A DNA stretch of 50,848 nt from Prevotella sp. (GCA_018385335.1 JAHAZN010000055.1:1-50848), one strand, 5' to 3'; shown: positions 17,640 to 27,109, numbered from the stretch's first letter. Numbers and translations are program-made. The notes: a model not told the origin generated them from the sequence alone.

Positions 17640-18523
17640 CTCTTCATTATTTTCTTCACAGTACCATCGGCCATACGTACAATCTGCAGACCGCTCTGTG
17701 TCTCAGCCACCTTAGATCCGTTCAGGTTATAACGTGCTGCCATGCCGTTGGTTCTCTCAGCGGCTGCATTGCTGATACCTGTTGTCACAGGGATGGTGAT
17801 ATCATCGATACAGAAATAGTTGGGTGTGGTCATACCATAATCGTTAGCACGTGAACTGCTGAGCGCAAAACTCAGACTCTTCACTGTTCCGAGCGCACTG
17901 AGGTCGAGCCATCGCCAGTCTTTCACGAAATAGTGGTCGTCAGCCTTCTCCGACTGATAGTCGGCGAGATAGGTCTCCACACTGGCAGTCGTTCCGTCAA
18001 CCTTTGTTCCTGTCACGGTGAGCTTCAGCCAGTCACCCTGTTTAAACGCCTCACCCATATAGCTGTCGCCATTCATTATTGACTGCATATCCACGGCAGA
18101 ATTGGTGAAATAAAGTCCACTGATGAGCGAACCACCTTCAGCGGTGATGTCGATGGTCTGTCCATACGAGTACACCACGCAGAAGTTGTTTCCACTGTGA
18201 GCCTTTCCCACGGCTGAGTTATACTGGTCAGCACCCGCATAACTATCAGCGAACACCGTATCCGTACGATTAGAGATAGCATAGCCCGACCAGTAATACA
18301 CCGAATAGGAGGTGGTGAGATGGAGGATGCTCTCGTCGTAGCCACAGGTATAGGTCGTTCCACCATAACCGTCATCCACGCCAGTCTCATTCACTTCTCC
18401 AATCCAATAACCATCACTGTTGAGTGTTTGGTTCTCAAATGATACCACTACATTGTCCTGAGCCATAGTGTTCATCATCGACGACATCACGAGTGCGATG
18501 CCAAGCATGTAGATTTTCTTCAT
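17636..18523 (-). CDS. DUF4465 secreted protein in the B12 operon, with C-terminal sorting-like tail
   Basis: A 295-aa secreted protein with a Sec signal peptide (about 1-22, ending TMAQ, not a lipobox). The body (about 25-245) matches the DUF4465 pattern: SFENQTLNSDGYW near the start, YYWSGYAISNRTD, GNNFCVVY and the late PNYFCIDDITI. The last about 45 residues (YNLNGSKVAETQSGLQIVR then Lys/Arg) resemble the C-terminal tail of Prevotella proteins exported by type IX secretion. DUF4465 proteins recur in Bacteroidales corrinoid-transport loci, so a surface B12-binding role is a reasonable inference. It starts 69 nt after the BtuG-like gene. Confidence 0.82.
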   Translation of the reverse strand: MKKIYMLGIALVMSSMMNTMAQDNVVVSFENQTLNSDGYWIGEVNETGVDDGYGGTTYTCGYDESILHLTTSYSVYYWSGYAISNRTDTVFADSYAGADQYNSAVGKAHSGNNFCVVYSYGQTIDITAEGGSLISGLYFTNSAVDMQSIMNGDSYMGEAFKQGDWLKLTVTGTKVDGTTASVETYLADYQSEKADDHYFVKDWRWLDLSALGTVKSLSFALSSSRANDYGMTTPNYFCIDDITIPVTTGISNAAAERTNGMAARYNLNGSKVAETQSGLQIVRMADGTVKKIMKR

Positions 18524-18592
18524 TGTCTTTACTTTTTTTGTTGGTAATACTTCAATTCAATATACAAATGTTAGCTAATTTCTTTCTTCATT

Positions 18593-20602
18593 TCAGTTGG
18601 TGGCAGGTACATGCAGGTCTTCAGCCCCAGTCACCTCTGTTGAGGTCTCCCCTATCCATCCACATTCCTGGTTCTCTGCACAATAGACGCGTATAAAGTC
18701 AACATGTGTGAGATGCACGGGCTGTCGGTCTCTGTCCACTGCCCAGTCTATTTTGAAGGAACATCCCTCTCTGTCGCTATTAGGCAGATTATCCACATAG
18801 CCGTAACTGAAGGGGTTGAGCACCCAGTAAGGTGTCTCTTCGCTCCCTCTGTTCATGACATTGGAGGGCAGTAGCGTACCTGTGAAGGTGAGCGGTCCTT
18901 TGAGCCATGCAGGAAAATACTCCTGCTGATGATAGGCATTTCGTTTCACCTCGCCTGTCCTACCCTGGTTATCTGTCCAGGGGATATTTCCCATGGCATT
19001 CGTCTGATAGGTGATGCTGTAGTCATAGACCATCTTCTGTGGCTGTTCCTCATCAGCACTTCCTCGCAGTTCATACCACGTATCATCGGGTTTTCCGTTT
19101 CCGTTCTCATCTATTGCCACCATCACCACGCCAGGCTCTGCATTACCGGAATGGGCATTGCCGGTGATAAGGAAGTCATATTCGCCTTCGATGTTCTTCA
19201 CTGGGTGGTCGAAGTGGAAGGTAACATAACCGCCATAACTGCCAAGGGTGATGGTGCCACCGCGGTTGCCTCCTATCGCCTCGGTACATTTAGCAACCAT
19301 TGTTGTGGCATCATCTCCTTCCTCATATTTGGGCAGGAGGTTAACAAACTGTCCTGGAGCGGGCACATACTCATCCACGGCATAGAGATAACGTTGCTGT
19401 TTAGGAGTCTCTTCCGTTGTCTGTCCCCCACTGATAGCCTTACTGGTGAACACACCGCAGGCAGGGATATCGCTCGTCCAAACCTTCCAAAGGAACGTAC
19501 CGTCGGCAGCGAAATGAAACATCTGTCCACTCGACAGGTAGTTCTTGGCATCAAGGAGATAGAAATCTCTGTTGATAGGGTGCACGATGAGTGCGTAGGG
19601 TCGCTCTATGGCAGTCAACTCCTTTGCCTCCGACAGGTGTGTACTCACTGTCTCCAACTTATTAACATCGATGATGCCCGTACTCCAGTCGGTCTTCCCA
19701 TTCTGCTGGATAGGCGAACTGCTGATATAATAGACGGAGTCACCGATGATACTCAGGTCGGTGACCGACAGGTCGAAAGTGGCGGCTGTCGTCCATCCTC
19801 CCGTCCCTCGCTGCTCCATCACATAGAGTCTTCCAGGCATTGTCTCATAGTCTCCCCGTGAAGTCACCCACAGTCGGCCGTGTTTATCTGCCCTGCATCG
19901 GTGTAGGTTGGGCGCCACCTCTATCGTCTCTACCACAGTGAAGGTGGCAAGATCTATCACCGTCACGGTGTGGTCGTAGTGTGGTACTCTGTAACCTCCA
20001 CTGTTGGCAACAAAGAGTCGTCCATCTACCACTGCCATCTCCTCGGGCTGATAGCCCACTGTGATGGAGTCCACCTTCTGCAGGGTGAGCGTATCTACCT
20101 TATACACACGTCCCAGGGGAGCATCGCCCGACATCATCACGGGTCCTACATAGGAGCTCACATAGGCAAACCCTTTGTCAAAGGCGAGATAGCGACAGTT
20201 GGGAATATCTATCTTGCCTATCTTCTTACAGTCGGCAGCACTCGCCACCTCCACCTTGTTGGAGCAGTTGATCACGAGCCACAGACGCTCTCCATAGATT
20301 TTGATGTCGTTGCCCACATCGCCCAACTCCTTCACCTCCGAGGGATTACGCTCGGCGAAGATGTTCCGGTAATAGGTCACGGTACCGTTCTCCGCCGCGA
20401 GGTCGAGATAATCCACCGAGGCTTTGTTGCTTCCCATGTTCCCTTCACACAATATATAGAGTCCTCTTATGCCGCTCTCATCGGCGGTGGCAGTGGCAGG
20501 CTGTTGTCTATCACTCATCATCACCAACTCATCTTCGCGGCATGAGGCAACAAGGAGGAGCGCGAGTAATATACTCAGTTGTGTTATGCTTATTCTGTTC
20601 AT
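18593..20602 (-). CDS. BtuG-like beta-propeller surface lipoprotein with extra C-terminal domain
   Basis: A 669-aa lipoprotein with LLVASC at residues 16-21, followed by acidic residues (REDE) like the surface-export signal of Bacteroidetes lipoproteins. Residues about 45-390 form a YncE-like/DUF5074 beta-propeller, with repeated blades such as YKVDTLTLQKVDSITVG and VTVIDLATFTVVETIEV. This is the fold of BtuG, which binds cobalamin tightly on top of BtuB. Residues about 420-660 form a second domain seen in Bacteroidales cell-surface proteins (GNAHSGNAEPGVVMVAID, DDTWYELRGS, WVLNPFSYGYVDN). It follows the BtuB-like gene by 24 nt. Confidence 0.85.
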   Translation of the reverse strand: MNRISITQLSILLALLLVASCREDELVMMSDRQQPATATADESGIRGLYILCEGNMGSNKASVDYLDLAAENGTVTYYRNIFAERNPSEVKELGDVGNDIKIYGERLWLVINCSNKVEVASAADCKKIGKIDIPNCRYLAFDKGFAYVSSYVGPVMMSGDAPLGRVYKVDTLTLQKVDSITVGYQPEEMAVVDGRLFVANSGGYRVPHYDHTVTVIDLATFTVVETIEVAPNLHRCRADKHGRLWVTSRGDYETMPGRLYVMEQRGTGGWTTAATFDLSVTDLSIIGDSVYYISSSPIQQNGKTDWSTGIIDVNKLETVSTHLSEAKELTAIERPYALIVHPINRDFYLLDAKNYLSSGQMFHFAADGTFLWKVWTSDIPACGVFTSKAISGGQTTEETPKQQRYLYAVDEYVPAPGQFVNLLPKYEEGDDATTMVAKCTEAIGGNRGGTITLGSYGGYVTFHFDHPVKNIEGEYDFLITGNAHSGNAEPGVVMVAIDENGNGKPDDTWYELRGSADEEQPQKMVYDYSITYQTNAMGNIPWTDNQGRTGEVKRNAYHQQEYFPAWLKGPLTFTGTLLPSNVMNRGSEETPYWVLNPFSYGYVDNLPNSDREGCSFKIDWAVDRDRQPVHLTHVDFIRVYCAENQECGWIGETSTEVTGAEDLHVPATN

Positions 20603-20626
20603 CTTATTAGCTTATCGTTTTTCTTT

Positions 20627-22681
20627 TCACCATTCCATACTGAGCGACACAGCAGCGTTTCTCTTCGGCATGGGATAGTTGAGTATGACGTCGTAGTCCT
20701 GACTGAAGATATTATTCACCTCCAGCCCTATCTTCCATCGTGTTTTCATTGCGGTAAAGGCGTAGCTTGCACTCACGTCACTCGTGTACCAGGGTTGCAG
20801 GTGGTTGCGTGCGATGTTCTCTTGCTGACTGTATCGTTCGCCTGCATAGATAAAACTGTAGTTGACACTCAATCCTCCATGCACGATATTCACCACCACC
20901 GATCCGCTGTGCCAGGGGATATAAGGTATCTGATGGTGATAGAACGACTGCTCGGTGTCGGTCACGTCGCGTGCCTGCTGCCATGTGTATTGCATACGGG
21001 TGTTGAGTCTCCATCTCTTTGCCGGTCTCCATCCTAATTCACAGGCGAGGTCCACGCCTTTGATGTCCACCTCACCAAGGTTGAGCATGGTCCATCGAAA
21101 CTGCTCTCCCTTGGGATAGGCGATAATCTTGTCGTCCACCTTGTTGAGATAAGCGTCGGTCTGCCAACGTAGGTAAGCAAGGGGTCCATGGGTGAAATGG
21201 TGTTCCACCACCAAACCAATGTTGTATTGTGTGGCTTTCTCGGGCTTCAGTTCAGCGTTACCCACCTCTGTATAGTAGAGGTCGTTGAAGGTAGGCATAC
21301 GGAAACTCTTCTTGGCAAAGGCGCGCAGCGAGAGGTCGCGCCAGAAGGTAGGACTATAGTTGACAAAGAGTGCCGGACTGAGACAGTCGGTCGTCGTTGT
21401 GCCCTCCTTTTTCCTCTGCCTGTCATTGATTATCGTCTCCACCACACTGCTCTGTATCTTCACTTGTCCAAGGTCGATAGCGGTGGCGAGGGCAATGAGG
21501 TGCGCATGTCGCTTAGGATACACAAACCGCTGTATATCAGCATCAAGTGAGTTCCACTTAAAGTCATAACTTAAACTCACCGTCCATCGCTCCTTCAGTC
21601 GGAAGAGCTGGGTAGTGGAGAGCGATAGCTCCTGCTGCTCATAGGTATTATCGATAAGCATGCGCGTGGTGTCTTTGTTGACATAGTGGGTGTTATAGTA
21701 GGCATATTTGGCCATCACCCTTGAGGTCAGCCAGGGCAAGAGTGTCTTCTGCCATGCTCCCTGAACAAAGGTGTTATGGTCGCCTTGCCTCTCTCCTCGT
21801 CTCCATACATTATTGACGATAGCCCCTGGGATGCCACGTTCCGAATGATAGGTATAGACCTTCATGTTCCAGGTCCCTTCGGAGAGTGTTCCAAAGAGGT
21901 TTCCCTCAGCTCTCACTGCCCAGATATCTCCGTTCTCTCTCACTGCTGTGGTGTCGTAGGCGGTCGTCCCATCGAGGTTCTTTCTTTTGTATCTGAACTC
22001 ATACTTACCATTGGATGAGAGTCCGCCGACAGAGAGCGACAGAGAGGTTCTGTTGGAGAGACGCTGTTCGAGGAGGGTAGATAAGCGGAGGGTGTTGCTT
22101 GCACCCCATTTGCTCTGTATGTGCAGATGGGTCTGCTCTCCTTCAGCAAACTGTGGCTGTCGGGTGCGTATATACACAGTTCCAGCCTTGGCATAGTCGG
22201 CAGCCGACTGCAGGATATCGCTCTTCTGTCCGTTATAGAGGGCTATCTCCTCTACATTATCCAATGAATACTGTCCCAGGTCGGTCTGTCCGTTCTGTGC
22301 ATTGCCGAGCTCCATCCCGTCGTAGAAGATGCCGAGATGATTGGTACCCATGCTCCGTATGTTCACGGTCTTGATACCTCCCACTCCACCATAGTCTTTA
22401 ATCTGCAGCCCTGAGAAATAACGGAGGGCATCAGCCACCGACTGACTGTTGAGCTGTTGCAGTCGCTCTCCCTTTAGTCGCTGCACGGGGATGACCTCAT
22501 GGAAAGGCTGACGTGCCGTCACCACCACCTCCCTTATATGGAGAAGGGTGTCGATGAGTGGGGCGTCCTCACCCTTGGGACTACCCTTCATGGGCATCCC
22601 TATCATCAGCATCTGTCCTATCACCATCATGGACAAAGCATGATACACTCCAAGCTTGCCTATCAGCTCTAAAATATTCAT
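20627..22681 (-). CDS. btuB: BtuB-like TonB-dependent outer-membrane corrinoid receptor
   Basis: A 684-aa TonB-dependent receptor. A hydrophobic N-terminus (about 12-30) serves as signal. A plug domain (about 48-165) begins near REVVVTARQP, the TonB-box-like start, and contains NIRSMGTNHLGIFYDGMEL and the IALYNGQKSDILQSAA turn. The rest is a 22-strand beta-barrel with alternating aromatic patterns, ending in an aromatic (SLSMEW). It is the first gene after the cobalamin riboswitch, which makes it the B12 receptor of the operon. Confidence 0.9.
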   Translation of the reverse strand: MNILELIGKLGVYHALSMMVIGQMLMIGMPMKGSPKGEDAPLIDTLLHIREVVVTARQPFHEVIPVQRLKGERLQQLNSQSVADALRYFSGLQIKDYGGVGGIKTVNIRSMGTNHLGIFYDGMELGNAQNGQTDLGQYSLDNVEEIALYNGQKSDILQSAADYAKAGTVYIRTRQPQFAEGEQTHLHIQSKWGASNTLRLSTLLEQRLSNRTSLSLSVGGLSSNGKYEFRYKRKNLDGTTAYDTTAVRENGDIWAVRAEGNLFGTLSEGTWNMKVYTYHSERGIPGAIVNNVWRRGERQGDHNTFVQGAWQKTLLPWLTSRVMAKYAYYNTHYVNKDTTRMLIDNTYEQQELSLSTTQLFRLKERWTVSLSYDFKWNSLDADIQRFVYPKRHAHLIALATAIDLGQVKIQSSVVETIINDRQRKKEGTTTTDCLSPALFVNYSPTFWRDLSLRAFAKKSFRMPTFNDLYYTEVGNAELKPEKATQYNIGLVVEHHFTHGPLAYLRWQTDAYLNKVDDKIIAYPKGEQFRWTMLNLGEVDIKGVDLACELGWRPAKRWRLNTRMQYTWQQARDVTDTEQSFYHHQIPYIPWHSGSVVVNIVHGGLSVNYSFIYAGERYSQQENIARNHLQPWYTSDVSASYAFTAMKTRWKIGLEVNNIFSQDYDVILNYPMPKRNAAVSLSMEW

Positions 22682-22702
22682 AAGTTCTTGTCTTTCGCAG
22701 GC

Positions 22703-22729
22703 CTAATCCTCGAGGCATACAAAACTCAT
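22703..22729 (-). other. Possible 8-codon upstream ORF between riboswitch and btuB-like gene
   Basis: On the minus strand an ATG at 22729 opens an 8-residue frame (MSFVCLED) ending in TAG, directly after the riboswitch core and 21 nt before the btuB-like ATG. It may be chance; there is no other support for translation. Confidence 0.25.
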
Positions 22730-22734
22730 GCGAA

Positions 22735-22911
22735 TGATGGCAGGTCTTCTGACTTATCGTCTGCATGACAAACGTCTTCCCGAGTATGCTCAGTGACTGT
22801 CAGATGCCGATGGCATCCATTGTTTGTCTGCAAAAGAACGAATTACAGCTGCGGGACAGTGGAGGATTCTCACCTCCTTCCCTATTGATCGGCTTGTTGC
22901 GAACCATCTTG
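22735..22911 (-). promoter_or_regulatory. Cobalamin (AdoCbl) riboswitch
   Basis: Read on the minus strand, the leader carries the diagnostic elements in order: GGTTCGCAACAAGCC, AATAGGGAAGGAGGTG, GAATCCTCC then ACTGTCCCGCAGCTGTAA, the CATCGGCATCTGACAG arm, GTCACTGAGC, CTCGGGAAGACG and the closing GTCAGAAGACCTGCC near 22738. These match the class-I cobalamin riboswitch core. It begins at the predicted transcription start and lies about 55 nt before the btuB-like ATG, so binding of adenosylcobalamin should lower expression of the five-gene uptake operon. Confidence 0.96.
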
Positions 22912-22917
22912 CAAGTG

Positions 22918-22949
22918 CAAAGGTAGAAAGAAAAAGTGTATCTCACAAA
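22918..22949 (-). promoter_or_regulatory. Promoter of the B12 uptake operon
   Basis: On the minus strand, -33 TTTG (22949-22946), a 20-nt spacer and -7 TACCTTTG (22925-22918) are a perfect consensus promoter. Transcription from about 22911 starts exactly where the riboswitch fold begins. Confidence 0.87.
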
Positions 22950-23010
22950 TAAATGAGGAAGAAATAATTGCCGATTATGGCGCGAATATAGAACGCAAGT
23001 TTGATAGAAA

Positions 23011-23051
23011 CAATAAGCCTGAGGCTCGCCAATGCGGTCTCAGGCTTATTG
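23011..23051 (-). terminator. Terminator of the mutA-mutB operon
   Basis: A 13-bp perfect inverted repeat, CAATAAGCCTGAG (23011-23023) with CTCAGGCTTATTG (23039-23051), lies 32 nt after the mutB stop. It is followed on the minus strand by the weak tract TTTCTATC. It separates the mutase genes from the B12 operon promoter. Confidence 0.75.
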
Positions 23052-23083
23052 CTGAATGTCCTTGCGGACGGGATGTCACGGAC

Positions 23084-25231
23084 TTACTCTTTGTCGAGGA
23101 GAATCTTCATCATCTCCACAGCCGACATAGCCACTGAGGTACCTGGACCGAAGATAGCAGCCACGCCAGCCTTGTAGAGGAAGTCGTAGTCTTGTGCAGG
23201 GATGACACCACCGGCGATGACCATGATATCCTCACGTCCCAACTTCTTCAGTTCTTCAAAGAGCTGTGGGATGAGCGTCTTGTGACCGGCAGCCAACGAG
23301 CTGACACCCACGATATGCACATCGTTCTCAACAGCCTCGCGAGCAGCCTCGGCAGGTGTCTGGAACAAAGGTCCCATATCCACGTCGAAACCACAGTCAG
23401 CATAGCCAGTAGCTACCACTTTAGCACCACGGTCGTGACCATCCTGTCCCATCTTAGCGATGAAGATACGTGGACGGCGACCCTCTTCTTTAGCAAACTC
23501 TTCGGTGAGCTGACAGGCTAACTCAAACTCCTTGTCGCTCTTGCTCTCTGATGAATACACGCCTGATATGGTTCTAATTACTGCTTTATAACGTCCTACG
23601 ATCTCTTCGCAGGCATCACTGATTTCTCCCAGGGTACAGCGCAACTTAGCACACTCTATGGCACATGCCAAGAGGTTGCCCTCACCAGTACGCACACACT
23701 CGGTGAGCGCAGCCAGTGCTTTCTTGCAAGCATCCTCGTCGCGAGCTTCACGCACCTTGGCGAGACACTCTTCCTGCTGCTTGCGCACGGCAGTGTTATC
23801 AACCTCGAGGATATCAATAGGATCTTCGTGGTCGAGACGATACTTGTTGGTACCTACGATGGTCTGTATGCCAGAGTCGATACGTGCCTGTGTACGTGCG
23901 GCAGCCTCTTCGATACGCATCTTGGGCACACCAGTTTCGATAGCCTTAGCCATACCGCCGAGTTTCTCAATCTCCTGGATGTGTTCCCATGCCTTGTGAA
24001 CGAGCTCGTTGGTGAGACTCTCCACATAATAAGAACCTGCCCATGGGTCGATGTGCTTGCACACCTTGGTCTCGTTCTGGATATATATCTGCGTGTTACG
24101 TGCGATACGTGCGGAGAAGTCGGTAGGCAGTGCGATAGCCTCGTCGAGGGCGTTGGTATGGAGCGACTGGGTATGACCGAGAACGGCAGCCATGGCCTCG
24201 ATACATGTACGACCTACGTTGTTGAAAGGATCCTGCTCGGTGAGCGACCATCCTGAGGTCTGTGAGTGAGTACGCAGCGCCAACGACTTGGGGTTCTTTG
24301 CACCGAAGCTCTTCACTATCTTCGCCCAGAGCAGACGACCGGCACGCATCTTGGCAATCTCCATGAAGTGATTCACACCTATAGCCCAGAAGAACGACAG
24401 ACGGGGAGCGAAAGCATCCACATCGATACCGGCGTTCACACCTGCACGGAGATACTCCATACCGTCGGCGAGCGTATAAGCCAACTCGATATCGGCAGTA
24501 GCACCAGCCTCCTGCATGTGATAGCCAGAGATAGAGATAGAGTTGAACTTAGGCATGTTCTGTGAGGTGTACTCAAAGATATCAGCGATGATCTTCATTG
24601 AGAATGCAGGTGGGTAGATATAGGTATTGCGCACCATAAACTCCTTGAGGATATCGTTCTGGATAGTACCAGCCATCTCTTCGAGCTTAGCGCCCTGCTC
24701 CAGTCCTGCCACGATATAGAAGGCGAGGATGGGTAGCACAGCACCGTTCATGGTCATAGACACCGACATCTTGTTCAAGGGGATACCATCGAAGAGCACT
24801 TTCATGTTCTCCTCGTTACAGATGCTCACACCAGCCTTACCAACATCACCTACCACGCGCTCGTTGTCGGGGTCGTAACCGCGGTGAGTGGGGAGGTCGA
24901 AGGCTACAGAGAGACCTTTCTGTCCTGAAGCCAGGTTACGACGGTAGAAAGCGTTCGACTCTTCAGCGGTGGAGAATCCGGCATACTGACGGATGGTCCA
25001 TGGACGGAAGGGATACATCATTGAATAAGGACCGCGGAGGAAGGGAGGGATACCTGCAGTGAAGTCGAGGTGTTCCATGCCTTCAAGGTCTTCTTTCGTA
25101 TAAACAGGCTTCACTTCGATGTGCTCCGGAGTTTTCCAGTTGGGAGCGATACCGTTGGCTTTCTGCCATTCAGCGCCGTTAGCAGCTGAAATACCTGCAT
25201 AGATATCTATGTTTTTGAAATTCTTTCTCAT
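23084..25231 (-). CDS. mutB: Methylmalonyl-CoA mutase large subunit
   Basis: The catalytic alpha/large subunit (715 aa) interconverts (R)-methylmalonyl-CoA and succinyl-CoA with adenosylcobalamin, in Bacteroidales the route from succinate to propionate. The N-terminal TIM barrel carries [39 protein letters not shown] and [14 protein letters not shown]. The C-terminal B12-binding domain has the base-off motif DGHDRGAKV (about 597-605), followed by VSSLAAGH and IAGGVIP. It starts 12 nt after the mutA stop. Its neighbour is the B12 uptake operon, which fits its cofactor demand. Confidence 0.98.
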   Translation of the reverse strand: MRKNFKNIDIYAGISAANGAEWQKANGIAPNWKTPEHIEVKPVYTKEDLEGMEHLDFTAGIPPFLRGPYSMMYPFRPWTIRQYAGFSTAEESNAFYRRNLASGQKGLSVAFDLPTHRGYDPDNERVVGDVGKAGVSICNEENMKVLFDGIPLNKMSVSMTMNGAVLPILAFYIVAGLEQGAKLEEMAGTIQNDILKEFMVRNTYIYPPAFSMKIIADIFEYTSQNMPKFNSISISGYHMQEAGATADIELAYTLADGMEYLRAGVNAGIDVDAFAPRLSFFWAIGVNHFMEIAKMRAGRLLWAKIVKSFGAKNPKSLALRTHSQTSGWSLTEQDPFNNVGRTCIEAMAAVLGHTQSLHTNALDEAIALPTDFSARIARNTQIYIQNETKVCKHIDPWAGSYYVESLTNELVHKAWEHIQEIEKLGGMAKAIETGVPKMRIEEAAARTQARIDSGIQTIVGTNKYRLDHEDPIDILEVDNTAVRKQQEECLAKVREARDEDACKKALAALTECVRTGEGNLLACAIECAKLRCTLGEISDACEEIVGRYKAVIRTISGVYSSESKSDKEFELACQLTEEFAKEEGRRPRIFIAKMGQDGHDRGAKVVATGYADCGFDVDMGPLFQTPAEAAREAVENDVHIVGVSSLAAGHKTLIPQLFEELKKLGREDIMVIAGGVIPAQDYDFLYKAGVAAIFGPGTSVAMSAVEMMKILLDKE

Positions 25232-25243
25232 GACTATTTACTG

Positions 25244-27109
25244 TTATTTGATGCCCAACTTCTGGTTATAATTCTTGAGGGTCTCGAGCACATCACACTT
25301 CACATGGATGAAGTTCTCTATGCCAGCAGCCTTCAGGTCGTCCATGCATGCAGGCGCACCGGCAACGATGAACATGGCCTTGTCGGCAACACACTGGTAG
25401 GCGGGGATAGCATAGGTAGCATACTCCTCATCGCTCGAACAGAGCACGATGATGTCAGCCCCGGCCTTCATAGCAGCTTCAACACCCTCCTCTACGCTGT
25501 CGAAACCGAGGTTGTCGATGATCTTATATCCAGCACAGGCGAGGAAGTTGGCGCTGAACTGTGCACGTGCCTGACGCCATGCGAGGTTACCGATGGTAAG
25601 CATAAATGCAGTGGGCACCTTTCCGCTCTTTTCTGTGGTGAGACGGAGGTCTTCGAAGTCGGCAGCAAGACGTGTAGCGTTGATGCTCTTGAAGTCGGTA
25701 GCGCAGTCGTTGTGCTTGCATCCGCAGCTCTTGCAGCAGCTCTTGGGAGCTTTGCCTTCCGACTTCTCTGTGAAGTTGGGGAACTGGTTGGTACCGAGGA
25801 TAAACTCCTTGCGTTTGCCAGCATCACCATGACGTTTGGCATTGGTAGCATTGATATCATCCTGCACGGTGCCAGTCTTCACGGCAGCGAGGAATCCGCC
25901 CTCTTCTTCCACCTTCAGGAAGAGCTGCCATGCAGCATTTGCCAGAGAGGTGGTGAGCTCCTCAATGAAATAAGAACCAGCAGAGGGGTCAACGACCTTG
26001 TCGAAATGACTCTCTTCCTTGAGCAAGAGCTGCTGATTGCGTGCAATGCGCTCAGAGAACTCTGTAGGCTGCTCATAAACGTCATCGAAAGGAGTAACCA
26101 CGATAGAGTGAACACCTGCAAGGGCTGCACTCATGGTCTCTGTCTGTGAACGCAGCAGGTTGACATAGCTGTCGAAGATAGTCATATTGTAAGAGGTGGT
26201 AGTAGCGTTGACGCACATCTTACATGCGCAGTCGCACTTAGGCTCATACTGCTTCACTATCTCCGCCCAGAGCAGACGAGCTGCACGGAACTTGGCAATC
26301 TCCATGAAGTAGTTTTCTGAGATACCGAGATTAAACTTAATCTTAGATGCAGCCAAGGTAGGCTCTACCCCCTGTTCCACCATCATCTGGAGATATTCGT
26401 TACCCCAGGCGAGTGCATATCCCAACTCCTGTACGATGTAAGCACCTGCGTTATTGAGCGCAAGGGCATTGACAGCGACACAGCGGAAGTGACGGTAGTC
26501 CTTGAGCACGTCAACGAGCTCTGCAGCGATAGGCAGCAGGGCTGTCACATCCTTGCCCTTCATCACCATCTTCTCGATGGGATCCCAGTCGATAGAACCT
26601 ACTATCTTCTCCTTGTCATAACCTTTTTTCTCGAAATAGGCAGTAAGGATCTTGGCGAGCTCCACCGAATGACGCTTACATGTGGTGAAGTTGAGCTCCA
26701 CACAGTCGCAGCAGATGTCCTTGAGCAGTGTCTCTACATAAGCCTCGCTCACGCTGTCGCCGGGGATTTTGAAGCCTAAAGAATCTACACCTTTGTTCAA
26801 CACGTCGAGGGCTTTGGCATTCTGCGCTTCAGCACCTTCAGCTTTGATGTTCTGACGCACCCACCACACGTTGTTATCCTTCTTGTTACCACGCACAAAA
26901 GGATACTCACCGGGAAGAGCTTCAGGGGTTTTCAACTTGAGCACATCCTCTCTACGGTAGAAAGGTTGTACACTAAAACCTTCGTTTGTTCTCCAAACCA
27001 ATCGTTTTTGGAAATCGGCACCCTTCAGATCGACTTGAATCTTGTCAAGCCATTCCTGAGTGGTAGGAGCAGTAAACTCGGCAAAGAGTTTCTCTTTGTT
27101 ATTTGACAT
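25244..27109 (-). CDS. mutA: Methylmalonyl-CoA mutase small subunit
   Basis: The non-catalytic beta/small subunit (621 aa) of heterodimeric methylmalonyl-CoA mutase, with the same barrel plus Rossmann layout as MutB but lacking the DxHxxG B12 ligand motif: the corresponding segment reads AFMLTIGNLAWRQARAQF. It has FVRGNKKDNNVWWVRQN near the N-terminus and VDPSAGSYFIEELT in the barrel. Two Cys clusters stand out: CDCACKMC at about 292 and CCKSCGC...C at about 458 in the interdomain linker. It leads the mutAB operon from the promoter at 27198-27228. Confidence 0.96.
   Translation of the reverse strand: MSNNKEKLFAEFTAPTTQEWLDKIQVDLKGADFQKRLVWRTNEGFSVQPFYRREDVLKLKTPEALPGEYPFVRGNKKDNNVWWVRQNIKAEGAEAQNAKALDVLNKGVDSLGFKIPGDSVSEAYVETLLKDICCDCVELNFTTCKRHSVELAKILTAYFEKKGYDKEKIVGSIDWDPIEKMVMKGKDVTALLPIAAELVDVLKDYRHFRCVAVNALALNNAGAYIVQELGYALAWGNEYLQMMVEQGVEPTLAASKIKFNLGISENYFMEIAKFRAARLLWAEIVKQYEPKCDCACKMCVNATTTSYNMTIFDSYVNLLRSQTETMSAALAGVHSIVVTPFDDVYEQPTEFSERIARNQQLLLKEESHFDKVVDPSAGSYFIEELTTSLANAAWQLFLKVEEEGGFLAAVKTGTVQDDINATNAKRHGDAGKRKEFILGTNQFPNFTEKSEGKAPKSCCKSCGCKHNDCATDFKSINATRLAADFEDLRLTTEKSGKVPTAFMLTIGNLAWRQARAQFSANFLACAGYKIIDNLGFDSVEEGVEAAMKAGADIIVLCSSDEEYATYAIPAYQCVADKAMFIVAGAPACMDDLKAAGIENFIHVKCDVLETLKNYNQKLGIK

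Noticed and set aside
18929..19861. 310-aa plus-strand frame opposite the BtuG-like gene
   Set aside because: No domain signature and fully antisense to a clear propeller lipoprotein in an operon.
22581..22766. 61-aa minus-strand frame over the riboswitch end and the btuB-like start
   Set aside because: It overlaps the conserved riboswitch core and the first codons of the receptor in another frame; no family resemblance.
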